Below are positions 1-7,620 of a stretch of 24,375 nt of DNA, piece by piece. Below the pieces are notes generated by a model. That model did no database searches and was not told the origin of the DNA. It worked only from the letters and a program-made list of their open reading frames with translations. A program made the position numbers and the translations under genes. Positions within the stretch are counted from its first letter, which is position 1, and every line of letters begins with the position of its first letter. Origin of the DNA: CASQEL01 sp036655975 (lineage in GTDB: Bacteria > Desulfobacterota > Desulfovibrionia > Desulfovibrionales > Desulfovibrionaceae); NCBI GenBank assembly GCA_036655975.1, contig JAVVPD010000030.1, forward strand, positions 1-24,375, read 5' to 3'.

Positions 1-897
1 CTGCTCACGGGCATCCCAAGCCTTGGCAATATCAGCGGGAATGTCAAAAGGTGCGGATGTCCACCGCAAAGCCTCACGCGTGGAGGCTATTTCTTCTTCA
101 CCCAAGGGGGAACCGTGGCATTTGCTGCTGTCAGCCTTGCGCGGCGAACCGTAGCCGATATGCGTGTGACACACGATCAGGCTGGGCTTATCCTTCACCG
201 CACGCGCCTCCGCCAAAGCCGCATCCAGCGCCGTAGCATCGTGCCCGTCCACCGCACGCACCACATGCCAGCCATAGGCCTCAAAACGGGCGGGTACATC
301 TTCAGTAAACCAGCCGTCAATGGAGCCGTCAATGGAAATGGCGTTGGAATCGTACATGGCAATCAACTTACCGAGACCCAAGGTTCCTGCCAAGGAACAA
401 GCCTCGTGTGAAACACCTTCCATCATGCAGCCATCACCCAAAAATACATACGTATGGTGATCCACCACGGGCAATTGTGGCTTGTTGTAGCGGGCCGCCA
501 TCATACTTTCTGCCAAAGCCATACCCACCGCCGTGGCTATACCTTGCCCCAAAGGCCCGGTAGTCGTTTCTACCCCCGGTGTGACCCCATATTCAGGATG
601 CCCCGGCGTTTTGGAAGCCCATTGCCGAAAATGGCGCACATCGTCCATACTCAGCGCATAGCCCGTCAAATGCAACACCGCGTAAAGCAACATGGAGGCA
701 TGACCGTTGGACAACACAAAACGATCCCTATCAAACCACTGGGGATTACGGGGATTATGCTTAAAGCCATGGCACCACAGCGCTTCTGCCATATCCGCCA
801 TGCCCATGGGCGCCCCAGGATGCCCAGAATTCGCTTTTTCCACAGCATCCATTGCCAAGGCCCGCACAGCATTGGCTACTTCTTTACGCGTTGCCAT
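1..897 (-). CDS. tkt: Transketolase, N-terminal part (3' end cut by window edge)
   Basis: Transketolase moves two-carbon ketol units between sugar phosphates in the non-oxidative pentose phosphate pathway, using thiamine diphosphate (ThDP) and a divalent metal in the cytoplasm. The frame is open for 299 codons up to base 1; the family is usually about 660 residues, so the pyrimidine-binding and C-terminal domains lie outside. Visible family motifs are SGHPGAPMG (residues 24-32), LSNGHASMLLY (about 62-72), TTTGPLGQG (111-119) and the ThDP/metal motif GDGCMMEG followed by VSHEACSLAG (about 154-171). The ATG at 895-897 is preceded by a strong ribosome binding site (AGGGGGA). It follows rpe by 35 bases on the same strand, so two pentose phosphate enzymes are probably co-transcribed. 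I see nothing abnormal in the part present. Confidence 0.96.
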   Translation of the reverse strand, partial: MATRKEVANAVRALAMDAVEKANSGHPGAPMGMADMAEALWCHGFKHNPRNPQWFDRDRFVLSNGHASMLLYAVLHLTGYALSMDDVRHFRQWASKTPGHPEYGVTPGVETTTGPLGQGIATAVGMALAESMMAARYNKPQLPVVDHHTYVFLGDGCMMEGVSHEACSLAGTLGLGKLIAMYDSNAISIDGSIDGWFTEDVPARFEAYGWHVVRAVDGHDATALDAALAEARAVKDKPSLIVCHTHIGYGSPRKADSSKCHGSPLGEEEIASTREALRWTSAPFDIPADIAKAWDAREQ

Positions 898-932
898 ATA
901 TCCCCCTAAGATAAATAAATGAAAAAGTTTTA

Positions 933-1595
933 TTACGCTTTTATCGCCACAACTTCCTGAAACAAGGCCGCACGAGCCGCATAGGGAGGAAAGTTGAAAA
1001 AGGCGGAACCTGACACTAAAATTTCCGCCCCCCGACGCACAAGCTCGGCGGCGTTGTGGGGATCTACCCCCCCGTCCACCTGAATACGCACCTGCAAAGC
1101 GCCGTAGGCGTCCAACATTTGGCGCAAAGCCGAAACTTTCCCCATGGTGGCGGGAATAAAACTCTGCCCAGAAAAACCGGGATTAACGCCCATAAGCAGC
1201 ACCATATCCACATCGTCCATAACATATTCAAGGCAGGAGAGCGGCGTAGCCGGGTTAAGGGCCAAGCCGCACTGCATGCCAAGGCGGCGGATTTCCGCCA
1301 AAGTACGCTGAATATGACGGGTGGCTTCAGCATGGATGACCAGCATGTCGGCCCCTGCGGCTTTAAAATCTTGCAGGTAACGCTCTGGGGATTCGATCAT
1401 AAGATGGACATCAAAAAAAAGGCTACTGCACTTACGCAGAGCCTTAATAACTGGGGGGCCAAAGGTGATATTGGGAACAAATTGACCGTCCATGCAATCA
1501 AGATGCAACCAAGAAATTCCGGCGGCTTCAAGCTGGGCAAGCTCGTGCTGTGCGTTGGCAAAGTCGGCACTGAGAAGCGAAGGCGAAAGTATCAT
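933..1595 (-). CDS. rpe: Ribulose-phosphate 3-epimerase
   Basis: This enzyme interconverts D-ribulose 5-phosphate and D-xylulose 5-phosphate in the pentose phosphate pathway. The 220-residue product is a complete (beta/alpha)8 barrel of normal family length. Signature regions are HLDCMDGQFVPN (31-42), FDVHLMIESPERY (61-73), LLMGVNPGFSGQSFIP (133-148) and IQVDGGV (171-177). The expected metal and catalytic residues are present as His31, Asp33, His64 and Asp174. A GAGAGGA ribosome binding site sits seven bases before the ATG. The gene lies between the MerR gene and tkt with short gaps (24 and 35 bases), consistent with one transcript from the pheS side into tkt. The assignment is secure; only the extent of the operon is inferred. 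Confidence 0.97.
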   Translation of the reverse strand: MILSPSLLSADFANAQHELAQLEAAGISWLHLDCMDGQFVPNITFGPPVIKALRKCSSLFFDVHLMIESPERYLQDFKAAGADMLVIHAEATRHIQRTLAEIRRLGMQCGLALNPATPLSCLEYVMDDVDMVLLMGVNPGFSGQSFIPATMGKVSALRQMLDAYGALQVRIQVDGGVDPHNAAELVRRGAEILVSGSAFFNFPPYAARAALFQEVVAIKA

Positions 1596-1619
1596 GCGGG
1601 TTTCCTCTCAAAAAGGGGG

Positions 1620-2045
1620 CTAATCGTCGGTGGTAAGCATATGACGCAACGCGAGCAATTCCGCGCGCATTTCGCGCACCACGGCGCGGTTATTCTGTAG
1701 CCCCTTGGGAAGGGCGCTTTCAGCACCGGTATCCCCTGCACACGGGGCTGGATCAACCGCAGGGAGTGCACGCTCCGGTATTTCCTGTGTAGAAAAGGGC
1801 GGGCTGGCGGGTTGACTGTCCGAAACCAACACCCGCCGTGCGCCTTCAATGGTCATCCCTTGTTCGTGCAGCAATTGCCGGATACGCTGCAACAAAGCTA
1901 TGTGGTGATCGGTATACAGCCTTTGGCCCTTGTCGGTACGCAAAGGAGCCAATTGAGGAAACTCCGTTTCCCAAAAGCGCAATACATAGCTTTTGAGATG
2001 CAGCATGTCTGCCGCTTCGCCGATGCGATACGTTTTTTCACGCAT
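1620..2045 (-). CDS. MerR-family transcriptional regulator
   Basis: A 141-residue DNA-binding protein. Residues 5-75 form a MerR-type winged helix-turn-helix: YRIGEAADML (6-15) is the recognition HTH, followed by LRFWETEFPQLAPLRTDKGQ and RLYTDHHIALLQRIRQLLHEQGMTIEGARRVL (about 42-73). The next 40 residues are Pro/Ala-rich and poorly ordered, and the last 20 form a short helix. I see no clustered Cys effector site like that of the metal sensors, so the ligand is unknown. The ATG is preceded by AGGAGG at six bases. The pheT-MerR arrangement is, to my knowledge, recurrent in Deltaproteobacteria, occupying the place where gamma-proteobacteria carry ihfA. What it regulates cannot be told from the sequence. 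Confidence 0.9.
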   Translation of the reverse strand: MREKTYRIGEAADMLHLKSYVLRFWETEFPQLAPLRTDKGQRLYTDHHIALLQRIRQLLHEQGMTIEGARRVLVSDSQPASPPFSTQEIPERALPAVDPAPCAGDTGAESALPKGLQNNRAVVREMRAELLALRHMLTTDD

Positions 2046-2101
2046 ACGAGCCTCCTATAGTTTATGTCTCCCGGTCACAGGGGCAAAAAAGAGAGGGGGG
2101 T

Positions 2102-4504
2102 TTACACCCTGACGCCCAAGTCCCGCACCAGCGCGTCGGCCACTTTAGCCCTTTCCTTATCCACTTCCGAATCCTTGAGGGTGCGGTCAGCGTGGCGGAA
2201 CGTCAGGCGAAAGGTCATGTTGCGCTCCTGACTATGTTCGGGTTCAAACAAATCCACAAGGACAATTTCTTGCAACAAGTTTTGCTTAAGCCCGCGCACC
2301 TGTGCGAGCACCGCGTCTACGCTGATCCCAGCCCCAGCCATAACCGTGATGTCGCGGCGCACTGGAGGATATACCGGCAGGGCGCGAAAACGAATCTGGC
2401 GGGCACTGTGCAAGCAGTGTAGCACATCCACATCCAGTTCCGCCAGCCATACGTCCTTACGGGCGTGGTAGGCATCCGCGATATCGGGCTTTACGCGGCC
2501 CATGCAGCCCACATCCTGTCCCAAAACCTGTACACGCACACAAGGTGACAAGAAAGTGTGAGCCGATGTGGGCACACAGTGGGGCGCAGGCACGTGCAGC
2601 GTGGTGAACAAATGTTCCACTACGCCTTTCAAGTCTGTATAGTCCGCGCTGGTGCCTTCCCCCGTGGGATGCGGCCACATGCTGTCGAAACGGTCGCCGT
2701 ACATGAGTACCGCCAAATGCGCTGTTTCGCGGGCACTGGTTTCAGAGCTGGCGTCAGCTTCAAAAATATGTGCGACCTCAAATAAGCGTACTCCGCTCGC
2801 CCCTTGTGCCACATTATGCCGCAAGTTTTGCAGCAGGCCGGGGGCAATTTGGGTACGCAGGACATCTTGCTCTGCCGACAAAGGATTCAAAATGGAAATA
2901 CGCGGTGCGGTGGGCAGCCCCAAGTGATCCAGATCCTTATGCCCCACAAAGCTATAATTGACGGCTTCGTTCAGGCCAAGGCCCATGCCCCACCGCTTCA
3001 GACGCGCACAGAAAGCAAAACGCGATTCCGCTTGGGCAGTGGCGTCCAGACGGCGCACGATGGGGGGCAAAGCCGGTTCAATGCGGTCAAGCCCGTAAAT
3101 TCGCCCTACTTCTTCAATCAAATCGGCTTCGCGGGACAAGTCATGCCGCCACGCGGGGGGAGTCACCTGCCAGCTTTCGGCCTGTTCCTGCACCGTGCAG
3201 CCCAGACGAGTCAGACAATCTTTATCAAAATCAGGGCTGAGGCTCACTCCCAATAGGGCATCGGCCTTGGCGGGGCGGAAAGGAATGGGCGCAGCCACAT
3301 GGGGGCGTGGTTCGGCACGGCACACCCCGGGGCGCACCGTTGCGCCCGAAAGTTCAGCCATCAGTGCGGCGGCACGATTCATAATCCACGTATTGGCCTG
3401 CTGGTCTACCCCGCGCTCAAAGCGGTAGGACGACTCGCTGGACAACCCCAAACGCCGGGCCGTCTTGCGGATGCTGGCGGGGCGGAAAATGGCGCTTTCC
3501 AAAAATACGGATTTCGTGGACGCGGTAATTTCTGTACGCAGGCCCCCCATAACACCCGCCAGAGCCACAGGATGCTGCGCGTCGCGGACGCACAGGTCTT
3601 CGGCATTCAACACGCGTTCCTGACCGTCCAGCGTGATCAACTTTTCCCCCGCTCGCGCCGGAGCCACAATAATGCGCCCGCCCGCCAAGGTATCCTTGTC
3701 AAAGGCGTGGAAAGGCTGACCGCATTCCATCAACACATAGTTGGTCACGTCCACAATATTGGAAATAGCCCGCACACCCACGGCTTGCAGGCGATACCGC
3801 AGCCACGCGGGGGAAGGCTTAACTTGAATATTTTCTAAAATTTTGCCCTGATACAGCCAGCACAATTCGGGATTCGCAATCTCAATGGGGATCGCATGGC
3901 TGGCATCAGCCCCGTGTTCTTGCAGGGTAAAGGTGGGCAAGGTAAAGGGCAAACGGAAAGCCATGGCGGTTTCGCGGGCCAAGCCGATTACCGACAAACA
4001 ATCCGCCCGATTCGGGGTAATGCTGATGTCCAGCACCTCCCGATCCAGATCCAGCACCTCCACAAGTTTCTGACCCACAGGACTTTCCTGCGGTAAAACC
4101 ATGATGCCTGAATGGTCTTCGGTCAGGCCCAGTTCGCGCTCAGAACAGATCATCCCGTGCGAGGGCATACCGCGTAACTTGGCTTTTTTAATCACCATAC
4201 CGTCGGGCATGGTGCACCCCACCAAGGCCACGGGTACTTTCTGCCCCAAGGCCACATTGGGCGCACCACACACAATATCCAGCGCTTCGCTTTGCCCCAC
4301 GTCCACCTTGCACACGGAAAGCTTGTCCGCTTCAGGATGTTTGGCACAGGCCACCACGTGTCCCACAACAATAGTCTGGATGGCGTCATAGGGTTTGAGT
4401 ACATCTTCCAGTTCAAGACCGAGCATGGTCAAGCGTTCACCCAAGGCTTCCGCCGTACCTTCAAAAGGAACACATTCGCGCAACCATTTAAGACTGAGTA
4501 ACAT
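2102..4504 (-). CDS. pheT: Phenylalanyl-tRNA synthetase, beta subunit
   Basis: The beta subunit of the alpha2-beta2 enzyme that charges tRNA-Phe. At 800 residues it has the standard length. Domain order: N-terminal region; OB-fold tRNA-binding domain (about 40-150, with VVACAKHPEADKLSVCKV); B3/B4 editing domain (roughly 210-390, including NIVDVTNYVL and HAFDKDTLAGG); B5 domain (about 400-475); the catalytic-like core (around 480-690, NPLSAEQDVLRTQIAPGLL); and the C-terminal FDX-ACB anticodon-binding domain (about 705-800, YPPVRRDITVM to the end). It is separated from pheS by a small exported-protein gene, which is unusual because the two subunit genes normally adjoin. The ribosome binding site is weak (GGAT about eight bases before ATG), so translation may depend on coupling with upstream genes. 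Confidence 0.98.
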   Translation of the reverse strand: MLLSLKWLRECVPFEGTAEALGERLTMLGLELEDVLKPYDAIQTIVVGHVVACAKHPEADKLSVCKVDVGQSEALDIVCGAPNVALGQKVPVALVGCTMPDGMVIKKAKLRGMPSHGMICSERELGLTEDHSGIMVLPQESPVGQKLVEVLDLDREVLDISITPNRADCLSVIGLARETAMAFRLPFTLPTFTLQEHGADASHAIPIEIANPELCWLYQGKILENIQVKPSPAWLRYRLQAVGVRAISNIVDVTNYVLMECGQPFHAFDKDTLAGGRIIVAPARAGEKLITLDGQERVLNAEDLCVRDAQHPVALAGVMGGLRTEITASTKSVFLESAIFRPASIRKTARRLGLSSESSYRFERGVDQQANTWIMNRAAALMAELSGATVRPGVCRAEPRPHVAAPIPFRPAKADALLGVSLSPDFDKDCLTRLGCTVQEQAESWQVTPPAWRHDLSREADLIEEVGRIYGLDRIEPALPPIVRRLDATAQAESRFAFCARLKRWGMGLGLNEAVNYSFVGHKDLDHLGLPTAPRISILNPLSAEQDVLRTQIAPGLLQNLRHNVAQGASGVRLFEVAHIFEADASSETSARETAHLAVLMYGDRFDSMWPHPTGEGTSADYTDLKGVVEHLFTTLHVPAPHCVPTSAHTFLSPCVRVQVLGQDVGCMGRVKPDIADAYHARKDVWLAELDVDVLHCLHSARQIRFRALPVYPPVRRDITVMAGAGISVDAVLAQVRGLKQNLLQEIVLVDLFEPEHSQERNMTFRLTFRHADRTLKDSEVDKERAKVADALVRDLGVRV

Positions 4505-4537
4505 AGGAGCATCCGTATATAATGTTAGTGATAACGA

Positions 4538-4885
4538 TCATTCAAAATTCCATTTGGGCTTGGCGGGCAGATCGGGCAGAGGACGGGAAGGGGCGCTTGG
4601 CTGCTTGCCATAACCACCATAGGCTCCGGCGCGGGGGCGCTGTTTGGGAGCCTGCTCGACAATTTCGCCACTAATGGGATTGCCGTAGGCATCCATAGGC
4701 ATGGAGGTTTGCGGGACATTGCTGCCCGAACGTTTTTCCACATCCGGCCCGTACGAACGCCCGTGCCCGGTTTCCATACCGGTCTGGGGGGCGGAGGAAG
4801 CCGATGCCGCCAAGGCAGAACCGGCGTGAAGACACACAAGCCCCAGCAACAGGGCGCACAGGATATGCCAAGAACGCGGCTGCAT
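4538..4885 (-). CDS. Small exported protein of unknown function
   Basis: A 115-residue protein I do not recognise. It begins with a typical Sec signal peptide: a short basic start, a hydrophobic core (ILCALLLGLVCLHAG, about 8-22) and an AxA-type cleavage site near SALA|AS (about 24-28). There is no lipobox, as no Cys follows the core. The mature part (about 88 residues) is low in hydrophobics and rich in Pro, Gly, Ser and Gln, with MPMDAYGNPISGEIV in the middle and PDLPAKPKWNFE at the end, so it may be a largely unstructured periplasmic protein. Its ATG lies two bases after the pheS stop codon and its stop 33 bases before pheT, so translation is probably coupled to pheS. The signal peptide and operon position support a real gene; a role in aminoacylation is unlikely for an exported product. 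Confidence 0.72.
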   Translation of the reverse strand: MQPRSWHILCALLLGLVCLHAGSALAASASSAPQTGMETGHGRSYGPDVEKRSGSNVPQTSMPMDAYGNPISGEIVEQAPKQRPRAGAYGGYGKQPSAPSRPLPDLPAKPKWNFE

Positions 4886-4887
4886 AC

Positions 4888-5925
4888 TTACGCGAACTGT
4901 CCCAAAAAGCGGACATCATTTTCAAAAAACATCCGCAAATCGCCGATGCCGTATTTGAGCATGGCCACGCGTTCCACCCCAAGGCCGAAGGCGAATCCGG
5001 TCACGGTTTCAGGGTCATAGCCCGCCGCCGCAAAGACTGCAGGATCAACCATGCCGCAGCCGAGAATTTCCACCCAGCCCGTAGTTTTGCACACCCGGCA
5101 CGGCTCACCGTCAATATACCCCTTGCCCCCGCACATGCAGCACGAAATATCGGCTTCGGCTGAAGGCTCGGTAAAGGGGAAGAAACTGGGACGAAAGCGC
5201 ACCCGAGTTTCCTTGCCAAACACCTGTTGCAAGAAGGCGGTCAGGGTGCCACGCAAATGGGCCATGCTGATATTTTCCCCCACCAGCAGCCCTTCCACCT
5301 GATGAAACATGGGCGTGTGGGTGATGTCAGAATCGCGGCGGTACACCTTGCCGGGCACAATCACGGCCAAGGGCGGTTTGCGGCTACACATGGTGCGGGC
5401 CTGCATGGGCGAGGTGTGGGTACGCATAAGAAACTTTTCCGTGATATACAAGGTATCTTGCATGTCGCGGGCCGGATGTTCCGGCGGCATATTCAGGGCT
5501 TCAAAATTGTAATAATCGTTTTCTACTTCTGGGCCGGACACGATTTCATACCCAAGCCCCTGAAAAATAGAACAAATTTCCTCCATCACCAAGGTGGTGG
5601 GGTGGAGAGAACCCTGCCACGGCGCACGTCCGGGAAGCGAAGCGTCAAAGCGGGCCAAAGCCTCGGCCTCTTGCGCGGATTCCAAGCGGCTTTTGTGGCT
5701 GTCAAACAGCGCATTCAGGGCGGTTTTCACTTCATTGGCTTTCTGGCCCACGGCGGGGCGGGCAGCCGGATCAAGGGCGGGAAGATGGCCCATAATTTGC
5801 GCCAATTGTCCCTTGCGCCCGAGGAAGGCTACGCGCAATTCTTCCAGTTCTGACAACAAAGAAGCCCGGTCAAGACCTCTTGCGAGTTCTGGCACCAGGC
5901 TTTGCAAATCCTTAAGAAGGTCCAT
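4888..5925 (-). CDS. pheS: Phenylalanyl-tRNA synthetase, alpha subunit
   Basis: The catalytic alpha subunit of the class II enzyme that attaches phenylalanine to tRNA-Phe. I chose the ATG at 5923-5925, giving 345 residues, because it carries an AGGAAAG ribosome binding site and matches the family length; the frame stays open to 6093 but that extension crosses a terminator. Residues 1-90 form the N-terminal tRNA-contacting coiled coil. Class II motif 2 is in YRRDSDITHTPMFHQVEG (195-212) and motif 3 in GFAFGLGVERVAMLKYGIGD (310-329). Between them is a Cys cluster, CCMCGGKG (262-269) and CRVC (276-279), resembling paired zinc knuckles; I believe this occurs in many bacterial PheS proteins. It is the first gene after the rplT terminator and leads the pheS-pheT-MerR-rpe-tkt series. 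Confidence 0.98.
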   Translation of the reverse strand: MDLLKDLQSLVPELARGLDRASLLSELEELRVAFLGRKGQLAQIMGHLPALDPAARPAVGQKANEVKTALNALFDSHKSRLESAQEAEALARFDASLPGRAPWQGSLHPTTLVMEEICSIFQGLGYEIVSGPEVENDYYNFEALNMPPEHPARDMQDTLYITEKFLMRTHTSPMQARTMCSRKPPLAVIVPGKVYRRDSDITHTPMFHQVEGLLVGENISMAHLRGTLTAFLQQVFGKETRVRFRPSFFPFTEPSAEADISCCMCGGKGYIDGEPCRVCKTTGWVEILGCGMVDPAVFAAAGYDPETVTGFAFGLGVERVAMLKYGIGDLRMFFENDVRFLGQFA

Positions 5926-6040
5926 GTGCTTTCCTGCGGCATGCCCCGTGAGTCTGGAACCCGCGGTGTTGACACAGTCGGACGACGCGACCCCCAAGGC
6001 AATGTGTAATGAAGTGAAAAACGACGAAATTTTTGAACGC

Positions 6041-6081
6041 AAAAAAAATTTCGCCCCTCCCCGCGTTTGAGGAGGGGCGAA
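6041..6081 (-). terminator. Rho-independent terminator after rplT
   Basis: An 11-base perfect GC-rich stem (6050-6060 with 6071-6081, loop 6061-6070) is followed on the minus strand by a run of eight T (6041-6048). It lies just past the rplT stop codon and separates the thrS-infC-rpmI-rplT unit from pheS. Confidence 0.93.
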
Positions 6082-6092
6082 AAACAACAACA

Positions 6093-6446
6093 CTATGCCA
6101 ACTTGGCCTTAACAACTTCAACCAGCTTGGCGAAGTCGTCCTTGGCGCGCACGGCCATATCCGCAAGAATCTTGCGATTCAATTCGATATTAGCCAACTG
6201 AAGGCCATAGATAAAGCGGCTGTAAGACAAACCGTGTTCACGCACACCGGCGTTGATACGCAAAATCCACAATTTGCGAAATTCGCGTTTGCGGAGTTTG
6301 CGGCCCACATAGGAGTACTGCAAAGAACGCTCAACAGCCTCACGTGCGGTACGGTACAAACGGCTACGGCCACCACGAAAACCTTTGGCAGCGTCCAAGT
6401 ATTTCTTATGCCGACGATGGGCGGCAAGACCTCTCTTTACGCGCAT
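6093..6446 (-). CDS. rplT: 50S ribosomal protein L20
   Basis: L20 binds 23S rRNA early in assembly of the large ribosomal subunit. The 117-residue product starts MRVKRGLAAHRRHKKYL, contains AKGFRGGRSRLYRTAREAVERS in the basic N-terminal extension, and continues with LRKREFRKLWILRINAGVREHG and LSYSRFIYGL in the globular half, all typical of the family. I placed the start at 6444-6446 because GGAGGA precedes it and the resulting length is standard; a longer in-frame start adds eight residues not seen in L20. In Escherichia coli and Bacillus subtilis, L20 represses its own operon by binding leader RNA; the long structured gaps upstream of rpmI and rplT here would suit such control, which is inference. 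Confidence 0.98.
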   Translation of the reverse strand: MRVKRGLAAHRRHKKYLDAAKGFRGGRSRLYRTAREAVERSLQYSYVGRKLRKREFRKLWILRINAGVREHGLSYSRFIYGLQLANIELNRKILADMAVRAKDDFAKLVEVVKAKLA

Positions 6447-6537
6447 GGATATATCCTCCACTTTCTGCATTGAGCGAGGCGGAGATCGTGCCAGCCCAAT
6501 GGATTAAAATTCATCTACTCTAACCTGATGTGCCCTT

Positions 6538-6580
6538 GGGGAATACCCCGGCACCTAAGCCGGAACCTCTCACCGTTCCG
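6538..6580 (-). promoter_or_regulatory. Overlapping hairpins in the rpmI-rplT gap
   Basis: The rpmI-rplT gap (6447-6598, 152 bases) has no gene. It holds three short hairpins, two sharing bases: GGGG/CCCC with an AATA loop (6538-6541 with 6546-6549), CCGGC/GCCGG (6548-6552 with 6559-6563) and CGGAAC/GTTCCG (6561-6566 with 6575-6580). The second and third cannot form fully at once. No T-run follows, so these are not plain terminators. They could be an RNA-processing site or a protein-binding leader for L20; this is unproven. Confidence 0.35.
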
Positions 6581-6598
6581 ACGCCAGCGGCAAAGCCA

Positions 6599-6796
6599 CT
6601 AGCCGTTAGGCAGCATACGACGAACAGCTTTTTCGTTGGTGCTGTCCACAATGGTACTCTGCCCCAGAAGCATTTTACGCTTGGGGCTCTTTTTGGTCAG
6701 AATGTGGCGCAAATTCTGGCGACGACGCTTGAATTTGCCACTGCCGGTCACCGTAAAACGCTTGGCAGCGGAACGGCGAGTTTTGATCTTGGGCAT
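6599..6796 (-). CDS. rpmI: 50S ribosomal protein L35
   Basis: A small basic protein of the large ribosomal subunit. The 65-residue product starts MPKIKTRRSAAKRF, continues with TGSGKFKRRRQNLRHILTKK, and ends in VRRMLPNG, matching L35 throughout and in length. The ATG at 6794-6796 is preceded by AAGGAGAG at a normal distance; the longer open frame upstream adds 19 residues unlike L35. It lies between infC and rplT in the order common to bacteria, but the gaps on both sides (269 and 152 bases) are much longer than usual for this operon. Confidence 0.98.
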   Translation of the reverse strand: MPKIKTRRSAAKRFTVTGSGKFKRRRQNLRHILTKKSPKRKMLLGQSTIVDSTNEKAVRRMLPNG

Positions 6797-7065
6797 GGGA
6801 CTCTCCTTGGCAAAAGGCCCTGTTGGGCCGTAATAGCAATGGTAACAATACACCTCCCATACAGCAAAGGTATGGGAGGAGGATAGTGCCCCAATTTTGC
6901 AATGGGGGCAAGGAAAAATCTTCGTCCAGTCATGAAAGCCCGCGTATGAGGCCTTTCAGCCTTACGCAAAAGCCGCTACGCCACTTGTACCCGCACTCGC
7001 TCCCACGCCAGTGCCAGCCTTGCCGCGTTCGGCACATGGCGGCAGAAGCCCGCCACCTTATTCCA
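6797..7065 (-). promoter_or_regulatory. Long hairpin-rich infC-rpmI intergenic leader
   Basis: This 269-base stretch holds no convincing gene. Its main feature is a perfect 10-base stem with a 7-base loop (6853-6862 with 6870-6879). Weaker stems occur at 6815-6829 (GGCCC/GGGCC) and about 6887-6908 (GCCCCA/TGGGGGC). On the minus strand the big stem is followed by TGTATTG rather than a T-run, so simple termination is unlikely. In E. coli this gap carries the L20 binding site that controls rpmI and rplT; a similar role here is inferred from position and structure only. Confidence 0.45.
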
Positions 7066-7620
7066 TCACTGTAGTTGCTTTTTAGGCACCAGCAACATTT
7101 GAAGGGTACGTCCCTCCGCGCGCGGCTCCTGATCCACCTTGGCGATGTCGGCAGTGTCTTGCACCACCCGCTCAAGAATGGCAATACCGCGATCTTTATG
7201 CACTATTTCACGCCCACGGAAGAACACCGTCACCTTGCACCGATCGCCTTCTTCAATAAAGCGACGGATATGACGCACCTTGGTTTCGTAGTCGTGATCG
7301 TCGGTTTTGGGGCGAACCTTAATTTCCTTAATCTGTACGACCGTCTGCCGTTTTTTGGCTTCCTGCTTCTTTTTCTGGGTCTCATACTTGAACTTGCCGT
7401 AGTCCATAATGCGACAAACGGGAGGCTCGGCCGTGGAGGCAACCTCCACCAAGTCCATACCCGCTTCTTTAGCGGCAATGAGAGCATCATTGCGGGACAA
7501 AATCCCCAACTGTTCACCCTCTGGCCCAATTACCCGCAATTCACGGGCGCGGATCAATTCGTTACGGCGTACGCCGTCCTGCGGCATTTCACGCCGAGGT
7601 CTCATATTAGGTGAAGCTAT
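7066..7620 (-). CDS. infC: Translation initiation factor IF-3 (probable ATA start)
   Basis: IF-3 binds the 30S subunit, prevents premature 50S joining and proofreads start codons. The N-terminal domain begins near VRRNELIRARELRVIGPEGEQLG; the signature AEPPVCRIMDYGKFKYE precedes the Lys-rich linker QKKKQEAKKRQT; the C-terminal domain carries IKEIKVRPKTDDHDYETKVRHI and VTVFFRGREIVHKDRG. No ATG is well placed: the one at 7603-7605 lacks a ribosome binding site, and those at 7648-7653 sit deep inside thrS. An AAGGAGGG site (7628-7635) lies seven bases before an in-frame ATA (7618-7620), giving 184 residues and a 14-base overlap with thrS. Rare AUU or AUC starts for infC are known in other bacteria and permit IF-3 self-regulation. 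The gene is certain, the ATA start inferred. Confidence 0.95.
   Translation of the reverse strand: MASPNMRPRREMPQDGVRRNELIRARELRVIGPEGEQLGILSRNDALIAAKEAGMDLVEVASTAEPPVCRIMDYGKFKYETQKKKQEAKKRQTVVQIKEIKVRPKTDDHDYETKVRHIRRFIEEGDRCKVTVFFRGREIVHKDRGIAILERVVQDTADIAKVDQEPRAEGRTLQMLLVPKKQLQ

Noticed and set aside
454..1700. Long plus-strand open frames at 454-909 and 1056-1700
   Set aside because: They lie antisense to tkt and rpe, whose products match known families along their length; the antisense products show no family motif.
4517..4545. TTGAAT-17-TTATAT promoter-like pair before pheT on the minus strand
   Set aside because: Transcription would start about six bases before the pheT ATG, leaving no room for a ribosome binding site; probably chance in an AT-rich patch.
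5926..6093. In-frame N-terminal extension of pheS with several Phe-Phe pairs, resembling a Phe leader peptide
   Set aside because: The Phe codons come from the T-run of the rplT terminator and nearby T-rich bases, the extension crosses that terminator, and the ATG at 5925 has a good ribosome binding site and gives the normal protein length.
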